Positions 17,303 through 25,791 of a stretch of DNA of 64,000 nt are shown piece by piece (within the stretch, counting starts at the first letter, position 1; each line of letters opens with the position of its first letter). A program made the translations under genes and the position numbers. This DNA comes from Bradyrhizobium lablabi (GTDB lineage Bacteria > Pseudomonadota > Alphaproteobacteria > Rhizobiales > Xanthobacteraceae): the NCBI RefSeq assembly GCF_018129385.1, contig NZ_JAFCLN010000007.1, forward strand, positions 229,867 through 293,866, in the 5' to 3' direction. The notes beneath the pieces were generated by a model. That model searched no databases. It saw only the letters and a list, made by a program, of their open reading frames with translations, and was not told the origin of the DNA.

Positions 17303-18013
17303 CTAGAGCCCTCCGAGGAACGTCTTGCGCACGGAGGGATTCGACCTCAGCTCCGAGGAGGCGCCTTGCAGAACCAATGTGCCGACACGGAGAACGTAAG
17401 CGCGGTCAGTGACCTCGAGCGCTTTCGTCAGATTTTGCTCTGCCAGGACGACGGCCGTACCGGCTTTGGCAATCTCAGGAATTCTCCAGAGAACCTCGTC
17501 GGTCAGCTTTGGCGACAGTCCAAGCGACGGCTCGTCGAGGAGAAGTAGCCGCGGCTTGCTCATCAAGGCCCGGCACACGGCCAGCATCTGCTGCTGCCCC
17601 CCGGAGAGCGTCCAGCCGAGCGAACGCTCCTTTTCCTTCAGCGCAGGAAAGATCGTGTACATCTGGTCGATCAGGCGTCGCGTCTCCGCTGCGTTCGAGA
17701 ACGACGCAACTTCCAGATTCTCCCGGACCGACAGCCCGGGAAATACCCTTCGCCCCTCCGGCGAGTAGCCGATTCCAAGGCGCGCACGCAGGTGAGCCGT
17801 CACGGCCCGCACGTCGGCTCCGTCGAATAGAAGCTCGCCTTGACTGAGCGCAAGCAGACCGATGATGCTTTTGATGAGCGTGGTCTTCCCCGCGCCGTTC
17901 GCTCCAACCAGCGCAACGGCCTCGCCTTGCTCGACGTACATTGTGAGTTCGTTCAACGCGGCAATCTCGCCGTAGCGAACGCTGAGATTCCGAGTTTCGA
18001 GAATGTACTTCAC
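17303..18013 (-). CDS. Branched-chain-type ABC transporter ATPase (LivF-like)
   Basis: A 236-residue ATPase. Walker A is GANGAGKTT, the signature LSGGQQQMLAVCRAL, and Walker B LLLLDEPSLGLSP; the LivF-type VLAEQNLTKAL loop replaces a canonical switch His. It overlaps the upstream LivM-LivG fusion gene by 4 bp (ATGA), so translation is coupled. Such systems in soil alphaproteobacteria often import aromatic acids or amides rather than amino acids. The operon's catabolic genes support that here. Confidence 0.9.
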   Translation of the reverse strand: MKYILETRNLSVRYGEIAALNELTMYVEQGEAVALVGANGAGKTTLIKSIIGLLALSQGELLFDGADVRAVTAHLRARLGIGYSPEGRRVFPGLSVRENLEVASFSNAAETRRLIDQMYTIFPALKEKERSLGWTLSGGQQQMLAVCRALMSKPRLLLLDEPSLGLSPKLTDEVLWRIPEIAKAGTAVVLAEQNLTKALEVTDRAYVLRVGTLVLQGASSELRSNPSVRKTFLGGL

Positions 18014-19803
18014 GCGGTGGCCTCCGCCGCCTGCCGCCGGCCGACATACGCCTCGATAACGCGTTCATCCTGATAGATGGCGCTTGGCCGCCCGGAGGCA
18101 ATCAGTTCGCCGTAGTCCAGGCAGACCATGTGCGTCGCCAAATTCTTGAGAAACTCCATATTGTGCTCGATGATCAGCAAAGTGAGGCCGCGCGCAGCCA
18201 ACGCCTCGAGTAGCCGCGCGAGCTCCGCCTGCTCGGTCTCATTGAGCCCTGCAGCCGGCTCGTCGAGCAGCAACACCGCGGGATCAAGGCAGATGGCGCG
18301 AGCAATTTCGACGAGCCGCTTGGTGCCGTGGGCAAGCGATGCGCAATTGACGTCCGCAGCGTGCTCCAGACCGACGCGCCGCAGCACGCGCAAGGCGTGG
18401 GATCTCGCTCGCGACAGCTTTTCATCACGGCGACCGATGAGAAACGATTTCCCCAAGGTCGCTGCTTCGGCGCGGAAGCGTGCAACGGCGACGTTGTCGA
18501 GCACGGTCATGTCGTCGACAAGCCTCAGGTTCTGGAACGTGCGGCCGACCCCCCGCGCCGCGATCTCGTCCGAGCCAAGAGCCCCGATTTCGCCGCCGCC
18601 CAGGAGGATCGCGCCGCTGTCAGCCCGGTAGTTGCCGGTAATGCAATTGACCAGGGTGGTCTTTCCACTGCCGTTCGGCCCAATGACGGCGGCTATCGAG
18701 CCACGCATCAGCGAAAAGCTGACATTGTTGAGCGCATGCACGCCGCCAAACGTTTTGGTCAGTTCGCGGACCGCAAGTATTGGCGTCTCGGAAGGCATAA
18801 GGACGCCATCGCTCGTCCTGTCCTGGATGGGTGACAGTCCATCACTGTCCGGCGATTTGGAACGCTGCGGCGGAAGCAGCCGATCGACCAGTCCGGCGAG
18901 CCCCTCCGGCGCGACAATGAGGATGGCGATGAGAACGCTGCTCGTGATGATCAAATAGCTCTGCTGGAAGCCGCGCAGCCATTCCGGCAGATGCACGACC
19001 AGAAGGGCGCCGGCTATGGCGCCCCAAATGTGCGTACGTCCGCCGATGACCGCCATGGTCAGGCACGCAATCATGACCTTGAAGTCGAGGCCTTCCGGAG
19101 AGACGATGCGGATCGTATGCGCATGCAGCGCGCCCGCGACGCCCGCCATCGCGGCGCTGAGCAGAAACATCGCAAACCGGATGGAGTCGGGGTCGATCGC
19201 AAGCGAACGCGCGGCGACCGCATTCTGCCGCACCACGTGACAGGCAAGTCCATAGAGCCCGCGCTTGACCTGGAACGCCACCATCGCCGCAAGCGCGACA
19301 AAGCACCAGACGAATAGCAGCAGAGGCCAGCCCCGCGCCACCTGGACTCCAAACAGCTTTGGAAGCGGCACACCCGAAAGTCCGATCGCGCCGCCCGTCA
19401 AGGACTGCCATTCGATCGCAACCAACAGAAGCACCTGGCCGACGCCCAGGGTCGCCAAGGCGAAGTAATGGGTCGAAAGGCGGAGAACAGGTATCGAGAC
19501 GAGAACCGCCAGCAAAACGCAGACAATGATCGAAGCGGCAAAGGATTGCGGAAAATCGGCTCCCGCCTTCACGGCCAGGATGCCGCTGACGTACGCGGAC
19601 AAGCCGAAGAAAGCGCCTTGTGAAAGCGAAAGCTCCCCCACATTGCCGAAGATGAACTGGTAACCGATCGCGAGAATGGCGAAAACGCCGGCGAGCGTGA
19701 ACAGCCGCAGGTCATAGGGCGACGACATGATCAATGGCCAGGAGGCCAGCAAACAGAGGCCAACGGCACCGAGTAGCGGCCGGACATGGGCTGACCGAGA
19801 CAT
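18010..19803 (-). CDS. Fused LivM permease-LivG ATPase
   Basis: A 597-residue fusion. Residues 1 to about 325 are a LivM-type permease with multiple hydrophobic helices and the GELSLSQGAFFGLSAY motif. Residues about 345-597 are a LivG-type ATPase with Walker A GPNGSGKTT, a signature-like LAHGTKRLVEIARAI, Walker B VLLLDEPAAGLN and IIEHNMEF. A hydrophilic linker joins them. Fused LivMG genes are known in Bradyrhizobium-like bacteria. The start overlaps the LivH stop by one base, and the end overlaps LivF. Confidence 0.92.
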   Translation of the reverse strand: MSRSAHVRPLLGAVGLCLLASWPLIMSSPYDLRLFTLAGVFAILAIGYQFIFGNVGELSLSQGAFFGLSAYVSGILAVKAGADFPQSFAASIIVCVLLAVLVSIPVLRLSTHYFALATLGVGQVLLLVAIEWQSLTGGAIGLSGVPLPKLFGVQVARGWPLLLFVWCFVALAAMVAFQVKRGLYGLACHVVRQNAVAARSLAIDPDSIRFAMFLLSAAMAGVAGALHAHTIRIVSPEGLDFKVMIACLTMAVIGGRTHIWGAIAGALLVVHLPEWLRGFQQSYLIITSSVLIAILIVAPEGLAGLVDRLLPPQRSKSPDSDGLSPIQDRTSDGVLMPSETPILAVRELTKTFGGVHALNNVSFSLMRGSIAAVIGPNGSGKTTLVNCITGNYRADSGAILLGGGEIGALGSDEIAARGVGRTFQNLRLVDDMTVLDNVAVARFRAEAATLGKSFLIGRRDEKLSRARSHALRVLRRVGLEHAADVNCASLAHGTKRLVEIARAICLDPAVLLLDEPAAGLNETEQAELARLLEALAARGLTLLIIEHNMEFLKNLATHMVCLDYGELIASGRPSAIYQDERVIEAYVGRRQAAEATA

Positions 19804-20720
19804 CAGGCGCGCTGCTGAACGGCTTCGCCGAACAGTCCTTGCGGGCGGAAGAACAGAACGACGAGAAACGCAAGATAGAGCCAGATCGTGGAGGCGATCG
19901 GAGAGAACAGCGCTTCAAGCGACGGAAGGGCACCGACCAGAGACGGCATCGCGAGCGGCAATGAAGGCACCAGCACTTCGAAAGCGGCGACAAACAGGGC
20001 CCCCACGATGGCTCCGCGAAGACTTCCCCACCCGCCCATGGTGGCGGCGACGTAAGTCTTGATCATGTACGCTTCGCCGTCGCCCGGCGTGATGTAGAAG
20101 GTGTTGGCGAACATCAAGCCGGCTGCGCCAGCGAGCGCGGCGGCAATCCCGAACGTGATGACGATCATGGCGTTCACGTTCATGCCGAGCGCCCGCGCCA
20201 TCTCGCGGTCCTCGGCGACGGCGCGAAGGCGCTTGCCAAGAACAGTCCGCGAGAAAATGACGTATTGAGCAGCCACCAGAACCACGGCAAGCAGCACCGT
20301 CGAGAGCGACTGTACATTCAGGGCGACGTCACCGACCTGAATCGCTCCTGACGAAAGGATCGGTGGGCCCACCCGCGGTGACGGACCGAAGATGAGAAGC
20401 GTAGCGGTCTCGAGAATGGCGCTCATCGAAAGCGTCGAAATGAAGACCGACACGGCCGGCCGGTTCCGAAGCGGATAGTAGGCGATGAGCGAGAGCAGGC
20501 CGCCGATGATCATCATTCCTGCCAGCACGATCGGCAGCACAACCGCGCCCGGCAGCTTCAGCCAGGAACCAAGGCCGGCGGCGAGAAATCCGCCGACGAC
20601 GACAAAGCTTCCATGGGCCAGGTTCACGGCGCCCGTGGCATTGAGGACGAGAACGAAGCCGATTGCGAGCAGCGAGTAGGCCGCTGCAAGCGAGAGCGTA
20701 TTGAACAGAAGCTGGATCAT
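19803..20720 (-). CDS. Branched-chain-type ABC transporter permease (LivH-like)
   Basis: A 305-residue integral membrane protein. It has the N-terminal LivH pattern NTLSLAAAYSLLAIGFVLV followed by GAVNLAHGSFVVVGGF, and a late EDREMARALGMNV cytoplasmic loop. About eight hydrophobic segments are present. It pairs with the LivM half of the fusion encoded directly downstream to form the translocation path. It lies 15 bp after the binding-protein gene. Confidence 0.9.
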   Translation of the reverse strand: MIQLLFNTLSLAAAYSLLAIGFVLVLNATGAVNLAHGSFVVVGGFLAAGLGSWLKLPGAVVLPIVLAGMMIIGGLLSLIAYYPLRNRPAVSVFISTLSMSAILETATLLIFGPSPRVGPPILSSGAIQVGDVALNVQSLSTVLLAVVLVAAQYVIFSRTVLGKRLRAVAEDREMARALGMNVNAMIVITFGIAAALAGAAGLMFANTFYITPGDGEAYMIKTYVAATMGGWGSLRGAIVGALFVAAFEVLVPSLPLAMPSLVGALPSLEALFSPIASTIWLYLAFLVVLFFRPQGLFGEAVQQRA

Positions 20721-20735
20721 CGTTGCACTGCGCGC

Positions 20736-21860
20736 TCAGAAGCCGGCGACGTTGTCGTAACGCTTGACGAGCTTCGGATTGAGCGACGCACCGTCGTAGC
20801 AAACGATCACGACGGAATGGGCGAGATTGCCTTTCGCGTCTGCTTTGTATCGCATCGCGACGCCCTTGTACTCGGTCGTCGACATGTATTTGCGGACGTC
20901 TTCGGTGGATTTCGCACCGCCCTTAACGGCGACCAGCGCCATCATCAGCCCGTCGTACTGCTGAATGGCGTAAGCGTCGGGCATGGCTCCATGCTTCGAC
21001 ACATAGTCGTTGATGAACCGGTCGGTCGCGGCATCGGCGCCCTTCTCAAGCCACGACGCGCTCTCCGCACATACACCCTTGAGCTCGGAAGGCTGGAGCA
21101 GAGAGGCCGTTGCCGGCATGGCGATCGTTGTGTTCCCAACGACCGGGATTTGAATGTTCGCGGCTGCCAGTTGCTTGACGACCATTGCGATGGAAGCGCT
21201 ATGCATCTGGATGAGCACGACATCAGGCTTCGCAGCCTTCAGCTTGGCGAGCGTTGCGGAGATTTCCTTGGCGCTGAGATCAACCCCTTCAGAGAAGATC
21301 ACCTCCCCGCCGACCTTGGTGAGGTATTCCGACATGTATTTGAAGCCGCTCTGCCCATATCCCGTGGTGTTGTAGAGAATGGCGGCCTTCTTGAGCTTCA
21401 ACTCCTCCACGACGTATCTGATGTGAGCGGCCTTTGAGACCGCGTCGTGCGGGTAAAGCCGAAACATGTACGGATTGCCCTGCTCCGTTACCGGTCCTGT
21501 CCCCGTCGGCGCGAGGATTGGTATCTTGTACTCGAGCGCGACGGGAAGCATCGCGAGGACCTGGGTTCCGAACAAAGGCGCAACCGAGAAATATGTGCTC
21601 TTATCGCCCGCAACCCGTTCAAGTGCATTTGCGCCGCCTTCAGCAGCGGTGCCGGAATCGATGACCTGGCTCTTGATCTTCAGTCCGGCCGGCGCGTGAG
21701 CAATCGCCATATTCGCGCCGTTCAGTTGAGATGTGCCCTCGAGCGCGAGCAGCCCGGTGATCGGCGCAATGATCGGCACGGTCAGGCTCGTTTCCTGCGC
21801 CAGGGCGCTCGACGACAAAAGCGCAGTAGCTGCCAACATGATCCTGCGGGCGAATCTCAT
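20736..21860 (-). CDS. Branched-chain-type ABC transporter substrate-binding protein
   Basis: A 374-residue periplasmic Leu/Ile/Val-binding-protein-like receptor. It has a signal peptide (MRFARRIMLAATALLSSSALA) with cleavage probably after ALA. The mature part begins with TVPIIAPITGLLALEGTSQLNG, the usual domain opening. The start at 21860 is preceded by GGGAGAGGCAGG; a longer frame to 21938 is unlikely. It is the first gene of the eight-gene operon ending in the carbonic anhydrase-like gene. In the 200-bp upstream gap I see an inverted repeat GAGGC-N7-GCCTC (21881-21897) and a palindrome AGTCATGACT (21978-21987), either of which could bind the adjacent LysR protein. Confidence 0.88.
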   Translation of the reverse strand: MRFARRIMLAATALLSSSALAQETSLTVPIIAPITGLLALEGTSQLNGANMAIAHAPAGLKIKSQVIDSGTAAEGGANALERVAGDKSTYFSVAPLFGTQVLAMLPVALEYKIPILAPTGTGPVTEQGNPYMFRLYPHDAVSKAAHIRYVVEELKLKKAAILYNTTGYGQSGFKYMSEYLTKVGGEVIFSEGVDLSAKEISATLAKLKAAKPDVVLIQMHSASIAMVVKQLAAANIQIPVVGNTTIAMPATASLLQPSELKGVCAESASWLEKGADAATDRFINDYVSKHGAMPDAYAIQQYDGLMMALVAVKGGAKSTEDVRKYMSTTEYKGVAMRYKADAKGNLAHSVVIVCYDGASLNPKLVKRYDNVAGF

Positions 21861-22059
21861 CCTGCCTCTCCCCAAGTTGCGAGGCAAACTTCGCCTCTGA
21901 TGTTGGAAAGCTGGCACGATCCTGCGGCAACGCACCAATACTGATTTCCGACGGCAGCCTTAGATTTTTCTTTTGTCAGTCATGACTAGAGATGCAGAGC
22001 ACCTGCCACAGGCCATATGATTGCGTGCGGCGAGCTCAAGCCAAAAAGGAAGCGAGCGC

Positions 22060-22992
22060 CTACGCACTCAGGCTGTAGCGCTGTCGTGTGATGCTCCGGG
22101 GCGCCGTAAACTCGCCGGCAAGCTGCGAGAGCAGTTCGACCACCGCGTTGATCGACCGGCAGTTGGGTCGGTTCGCGCCTCGAACGATGTAGCTTTGCAG
22201 CGCAAGCGGCGGGTCGACGATCGGCCGGTAGTCCACTGCGCGCTGAAACAGCGGCGCTTCGCCGACGCAAGGAAAGATGCTGTAAGCGTTCCGCGCTGCC
22301 ACGAAGTCGTAGAGCAGCGTGATGGAGTCGATCTCGGCGATGATATTGAGGTCAACCCGCATTCTGTTCGACATGCTATCGAGCAAAAGACGACAGGCAT
22401 GTATCCGCGATGTGTGATGCAGAGGTATCGTGCTCAGTTCGGCAAATCGGATCGGCTTGCCAAGTTCCGTCCCGCCTATGATCGGTCCAAGCAGATAGAG
22501 CTGTTCTTTCACAAAGGATATCGCTCCGGACACGTTGTGCCCTTCCGGAAGATAGAGAATCGACAGGTCGAAACGGCCATCGGCATGCCAAGCCGTAACC
22601 TCTCCGCTCAACGCTTCGAAAATTTTTACATCGAGCTTCGGGTAAGCTCGTTTTGCCCGCTCCAGCAGCTTCGGAGCCACAACGTTGGCTATCGTTGTCA
22701 TCATGGCGATCGTCACGCTGCCCGAAACCTCGCGATCAAGTTCGGCCACCGCGCTTCGCGCCTGATCGATACGGGCCAAAATGTCGCGACCGTGCTCGAG
22801 AAACAGGGAACCGGCGGCGGTCAGCCGCACCCCTCGTGCATGCCGTATCAAAAGCTCGGTGTTCAGCTCGGCCTCAAGCTGCCCGATCTGCGCGCTGATT
22901 GCCGGCTGCGAGATATGCAACTTCTCAGACGCTTTCGCGAAACTCCCACTGTCCGCGACAGCCTGAAAATAGGAGATTTGCTTGATATCCAT
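22060..22992 (-). CDS. LysR-family transcriptional regulator
   Basis: A 310-residue LysR regulator. The N-terminal winged HTH reads FQAVADSGSFAKASEKLHIS followed by QPAISAQIGQLEAEL. An effector-binding domain follows, starting around GSVTIAMMTTIANVVAPKLL. I set the start at MDIKQISYF (22992), the usual LysR opening; an ATG at 23025 is an alternative. It lies just upstream of the first Liv operon on the same strand, so it probably regulates that operon in response to the imported acid or its CoA ester. Confidence 0.9.
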   Translation of the reverse strand: MDIKQISYFQAVADSGSFAKASEKLHISQPAISAQIGQLEAELNTELLIRHARGVRLTAAGSLFLEHGRDILARIDQARSAVAELDREVSGSVTIAMMTTIANVVAPKLLERAKRAYPKLDVKIFEALSGEVTAWHADGRFDLSILYLPEGHNVSGAISFVKEQLYLLGPIIGGTELGKPIRFAELSTIPLHHTSRIHACRLLLDSMSNRMRVDLNIIAEIDSITLLYDFVAARNAYSIFPCVGEAPLFQRAVDYRPIVDPPLALQSYIVRGANRPNCRSINAVVELLSQLAGEFTAPRSITRQRYSLSA

Positions 22993-23098
22993 AGGAAACA
23001 CCAAGCAAATTGCATGCCGCCGCATGACGGCATCTCGCACCCTGAACTCATTGAGAAAACGAGCCGGGGGCGGTGCTCCAGGGGCGGTGCTCCACGAT

Positions 23099-24319
23099 CT
23101 AGGCGTCTGCCTTCGCCCGCCAGACCGGGAAGCAGTCTTTTTCATCGTAAAGGCGCGACGGGTCCGGCGACGGCCGAGAGACGGTCAAACAGAAGTCGAG
23201 CCGCTTTTTGAGGTCGTCTTGATCAAAATCGACGCCGATGAAGACCAATTCCTGCTTTCGGTCGCCGTAGCGGGGATCCCACACCGCATCCAGGGCACTT
23301 CGCCACGCGGGATCCTTGGGCCACCGCGCTTGATCAACCGCGCTCCACCACCAGCTTCTTCCGCTGGTTCGGAGCAGTGCGCCGGAGTGGCTCAGCTCGC
23401 CGACCCACCTCGGACGCGTTGACAACCAGAAGAAGCCCTTTGCGCGCAGTATCCCGCCCCACGAGCTCGACAAGAATGCAGAAAACCGTTCCGGATCGAA
23501 CGGCTGTCGTGCCCGATAGACAAAGCTCGAAATGTCGTATTCCTCGGTTTCCGGCACATGTTCCTTGAAACCTTCGAGCTCCTTTTTCCAAAGCGGATGA
23601 AGCGCTGCCTTTTCCGGATCGAACCGGTTCACACCAATGATCTGCGGCAGATCCACGCGCCCGAAATCGGTTTCGTAAATCTCGGCATCAGCGTTGAGCC
23701 CCCGAATGACGGAATAAGCATGCTTTCGCTGTTCGGCGGTAGCCGAGGAGATCTTGTTGAGGATGATGGTGTCCGCGAACTCAACCTGGTCGACGAGCAA
23801 TTCAACAATTGTTCGCTTGTCTTCAACCGACACATCCTTCTGCCGGGACTGGAGGAAATCCCGTGACCAGAAATCGTCTGCGATCCGCGCCGCATCGATC
23901 ACAGTCACCATGTTGTCGATATAAGCCGCATCCTCCAGGCTCCGGCCATAATCATCGCGGTACGAAAATGCCGTCGCTATCGGCAACGGCTCCGAAATGC
24001 CGGTTGCTTCGATAACCAGATGGTCAAATCTTTGTTCGGCACAGAGCTTTCGCACTTCCTCAATCAGGTCGCCTCGAAGCGTGCAGCAGATGCACCCATT
24101 GCTGAGTTCGACGAGGCTTTCTTCGGTACGGGATAGCCGTGCCCCTCCGGTCTCGACGAGCACCCTGTCAATGTTGATCTCGGACATGTCATTGACGATG
24201 ACAGCGATGCGCCGGCCGACCCGGTTCAACAGCAACTCGTTCAACAGGGTCGTCTTGCCGGCCCCGAGAAACCCCGAAAGGACCGTGACCGGCAACTTCC
24301 CGCTACCGCCTCTTGGCAT
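23099..24319 (-). CDS. CobW/COG0523-family GTPase (metallochaperone-like)
   Basis: A 406-residue G3E-family GTPase. The N-terminus has Walker A SGFLGAGKTT, the metal-binding GCICC motif (CxCC) of COG0523 proteins, ATGISEP, and the base-recognition ILNK. A CobW_C domain follows, ending near residue 400 (SSFVYRARQPFDPERF). Such proteins deliver zinc, cobalt or iron to client enzymes and are often Zur-regulated, but no Zur box is recognised here. The neighbouring gene encodes a protein with paired CxxC motifs, so a metal-related partnership is possible. The C-terminal Trp-rich stretch WWWSAVDQARWP is typical of long CobW homologues. Confidence 0.85.
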   Translation of the reverse strand: MPRGGSGKLPVTVLSGFLGAGKTTLLNELLLNRVGRRIAVIVNDMSEINIDRVLVETGGARLSRTEESLVELSNGCICCTLRGDLIEEVRKLCAEQRFDHLVIEATGISEPLPIATAFSYRDDYGRSLEDAAYIDNMVTVIDAARIADDFWSRDFLQSRQKDVSVEDKRTIVELLVDQVEFADTIILNKISSATAEQRKHAYSVIRGLNADAEIYETDFGRVDLPQIIGVNRFDPEKAALHPLWKKELEGFKEHVPETEEYDISSFVYRARQPFDPERFSAFLSSSWGGILRAKGFFWLSTRPRWVGELSHSGALLRTSGRSWWWSAVDQARWPKDPAWRSALDAVWDPRYGDRKQELVFIGVDFDQDDLKKRLDFCLTVSRPSPDPSRLYDEKDCFPVWRAKADA

Positions 24320-24426
24320 CCACTACCCCGTGACTTACACCCGCGCCCGCAGAAGCTGATCGACAGCTGCTCCGGGCCAGCCCTCGCAGTTAACGGAAAG
24401 GTCCATCGGGCGCCCCGGAAGACAAG

Positions 24427-24918
24427 CTATTCCGCGGCGATTGCCGTTGGGACTGCCGCGACATCCTTGAACACAGCCGTGCTGTTGGCGGTCTCGGCCA
24501 TCACGGGGAAGATGAAGCCGCACTTCGGACAAGGCTCTGCCAGCGCGGCCTGCTCCATGGCGACATCGAACGCCGTATCCGAGATATGCGCACAGGCAGG
24601 GCACACGCGGATGAGGCGCGCATTCTTGTATTCAAAATTGACGACGATGTCCTCCATGATGGCGCCGGTGCGGACCGCCCACTCCTTGGCGTGCTTATGG
24701 TAGGTGTCCATGTGCCAATCCTTGAGGGCCTCGAAACTCGTCCAGAAGCTTACTTCGTTGTACCAATGGGGATCATCCGGATGCACCCACCAGGTCAAAT
24801 GAAGAAAGCCCGGCAACTTCTTCAGCTGGTGGCGCACATTGGCAAACACGACCTGAAATTTCTTGTAGCCGTCCTCGCTCGAGAACCGCACCCTCTGCAT
24901 GCTCTGATACACAGCCAT
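24427..24918 (-). CDS. ABM-like domain protein with C-terminal CxxC pair (zinc-ribbon-like)
   Basis: A 163-residue protein I cannot name. Residues 1-105 look like a dimeric alpha/beta-barrel (antibiotic biosynthesis monooxygenase-like) fold, with LKKLPGFLHLTWWVHPDD and WYNEVSFWTSFEALKDWHM. The C-terminal part has CPAC and CPKC separated by about 24 residues, which could bind zinc or iron. I chose the ATG at 24918 (MAVYQSM), which has GTGAGGG upstream. It lies beside the CobW-type GTPase on the same strand, separated by about 107 bp. A haem-degrading or oxygenase role would be guesswork. Confidence 0.7.
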   Translation of the reverse strand: MAVYQSMQRVRFSSEDGYKKFQVVFANVRHQLKKLPGFLHLTWWVHPDDPHWYNEVSFWTSFEALKDWHMDTYHKHAKEWAVRTGAIMEDIVVNFEYKNARLIRVCPACAHISDTAFDVAMEQAALAEPCPKCGFIFPVMAETANSTAVFKDVAAVPTAIAAE

Positions 24919-25188
24919 TCGCTCGCCCTCACCTGTCACGCGCCCATTGCGCTGGTGAAGCCAAGATTAGAACGATTTAGAAATGGTGCTGGGACCAGTC
25001 CAGCATTTTTCGATTGATCCACGAAACCTGGCAGGTGTGCGCGAAGGCCGGGCTGGTGAATGACGCGAAAGCGCTTTACGCAAACGAGCGCCTTCGGCAG
25101 TCGACCGGAGACGTCGTCCTGATATCAACGACCAGCCGCGGAGCGAATGCGCGTCCGGCTGGCCTTTGCGGGCTCGGCCGGCATAAGG

Positions 25189-25611
25189 TCAGATAATGCC
25201 GAGCTGTCCTTCGGCATCTTTTGCGCCGATGTTGAAGGCGGCCTCCCAGACCGCAAGCTTGCCTCCCCGCAGCTGCCAGATTTCGACACCGTGGCCCTGC
25301 ATCATTTCACCGGTCTGAGAATCCTCCCACGTCGCGTTCCAATCGATCGCCAATGTCGAGCCAGCCATCGCTCGAATGTTCTTTTTCAGCCGGTAGTTCT
25401 TCTGCCTCTCACTGCGTTTGTGGAAAAACTCTCTGACGGCTTCACGGCCTCGCATTTCCGGAAGCAATCCAAAGCGGGCGACACAGTCTTCGGTGAAACC
25501 GGCGGCCATTCCCTCGACATCCCAGGGCATGCACAACTGCTCGACCTGACGGACAAGCGCCTCCGCTTCCTGAAGCGTCCTTGGATTGCCTTCAATTTCC
25601 ATCGTGTTCAT
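25189..25611 (-). CDS. SnoaL-like protein, MocR-associated copy 1
   Basis: A 140-residue NTF2-like fold protein (MPWDVEGMAAGFTEDCVARF, REFFHKRSERQKNYRLKK, WEAAFNIGAKD). It is clearly paralogous to the protein at 31979-32419 over its whole length, sharing for example SxRQKNYxLxK and KxAVWExAFN. GGAGG precedes the ATG at 25611. It diverges from the MocR gene at 25792 across 180 bp, and the other copy diverges from a second MocR gene in the same way. Possible functions are isomerase, hydrolase or ligand binding. Confidence 0.8.
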   Translation of the reverse strand: MNTMEIEGNPRTLQEAEALVRQVEQLCMPWDVEGMAAGFTEDCVARFGLLPEMRGREAVREFFHKRSERQKNYRLKKNIRAMAGSTLAIDWNATWEDSQTGEMMQGHGVEIWQLRGGKLAVWEAAFNIGAKDAEGQLGII

Positions 25612-25791
25612 CGCAACAAACCTCCGCGTATCGGAGCCTCGGACCCACGATCCGACTCGAGAACTGAACATTTCCGGGGCATATCTCCGTGGATCCAGAT
25701 CGAGAAAAAACGATGGGTCCATGCGTCCAACGCTGCGCCTGGAGGCGATCTTTGGTAACCTGGTGGCACGTGCATTGCTTGAAATACCCTC

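Noticed and set aside
24987..25010. Hairpin TGCTGG-N7-CCAGCA followed by five T, like a rho-independent terminator
   Set aside because: It is oriented for the plus strand, but no plus-strand gene ends before it. On the minus strand it would lack the T-run.
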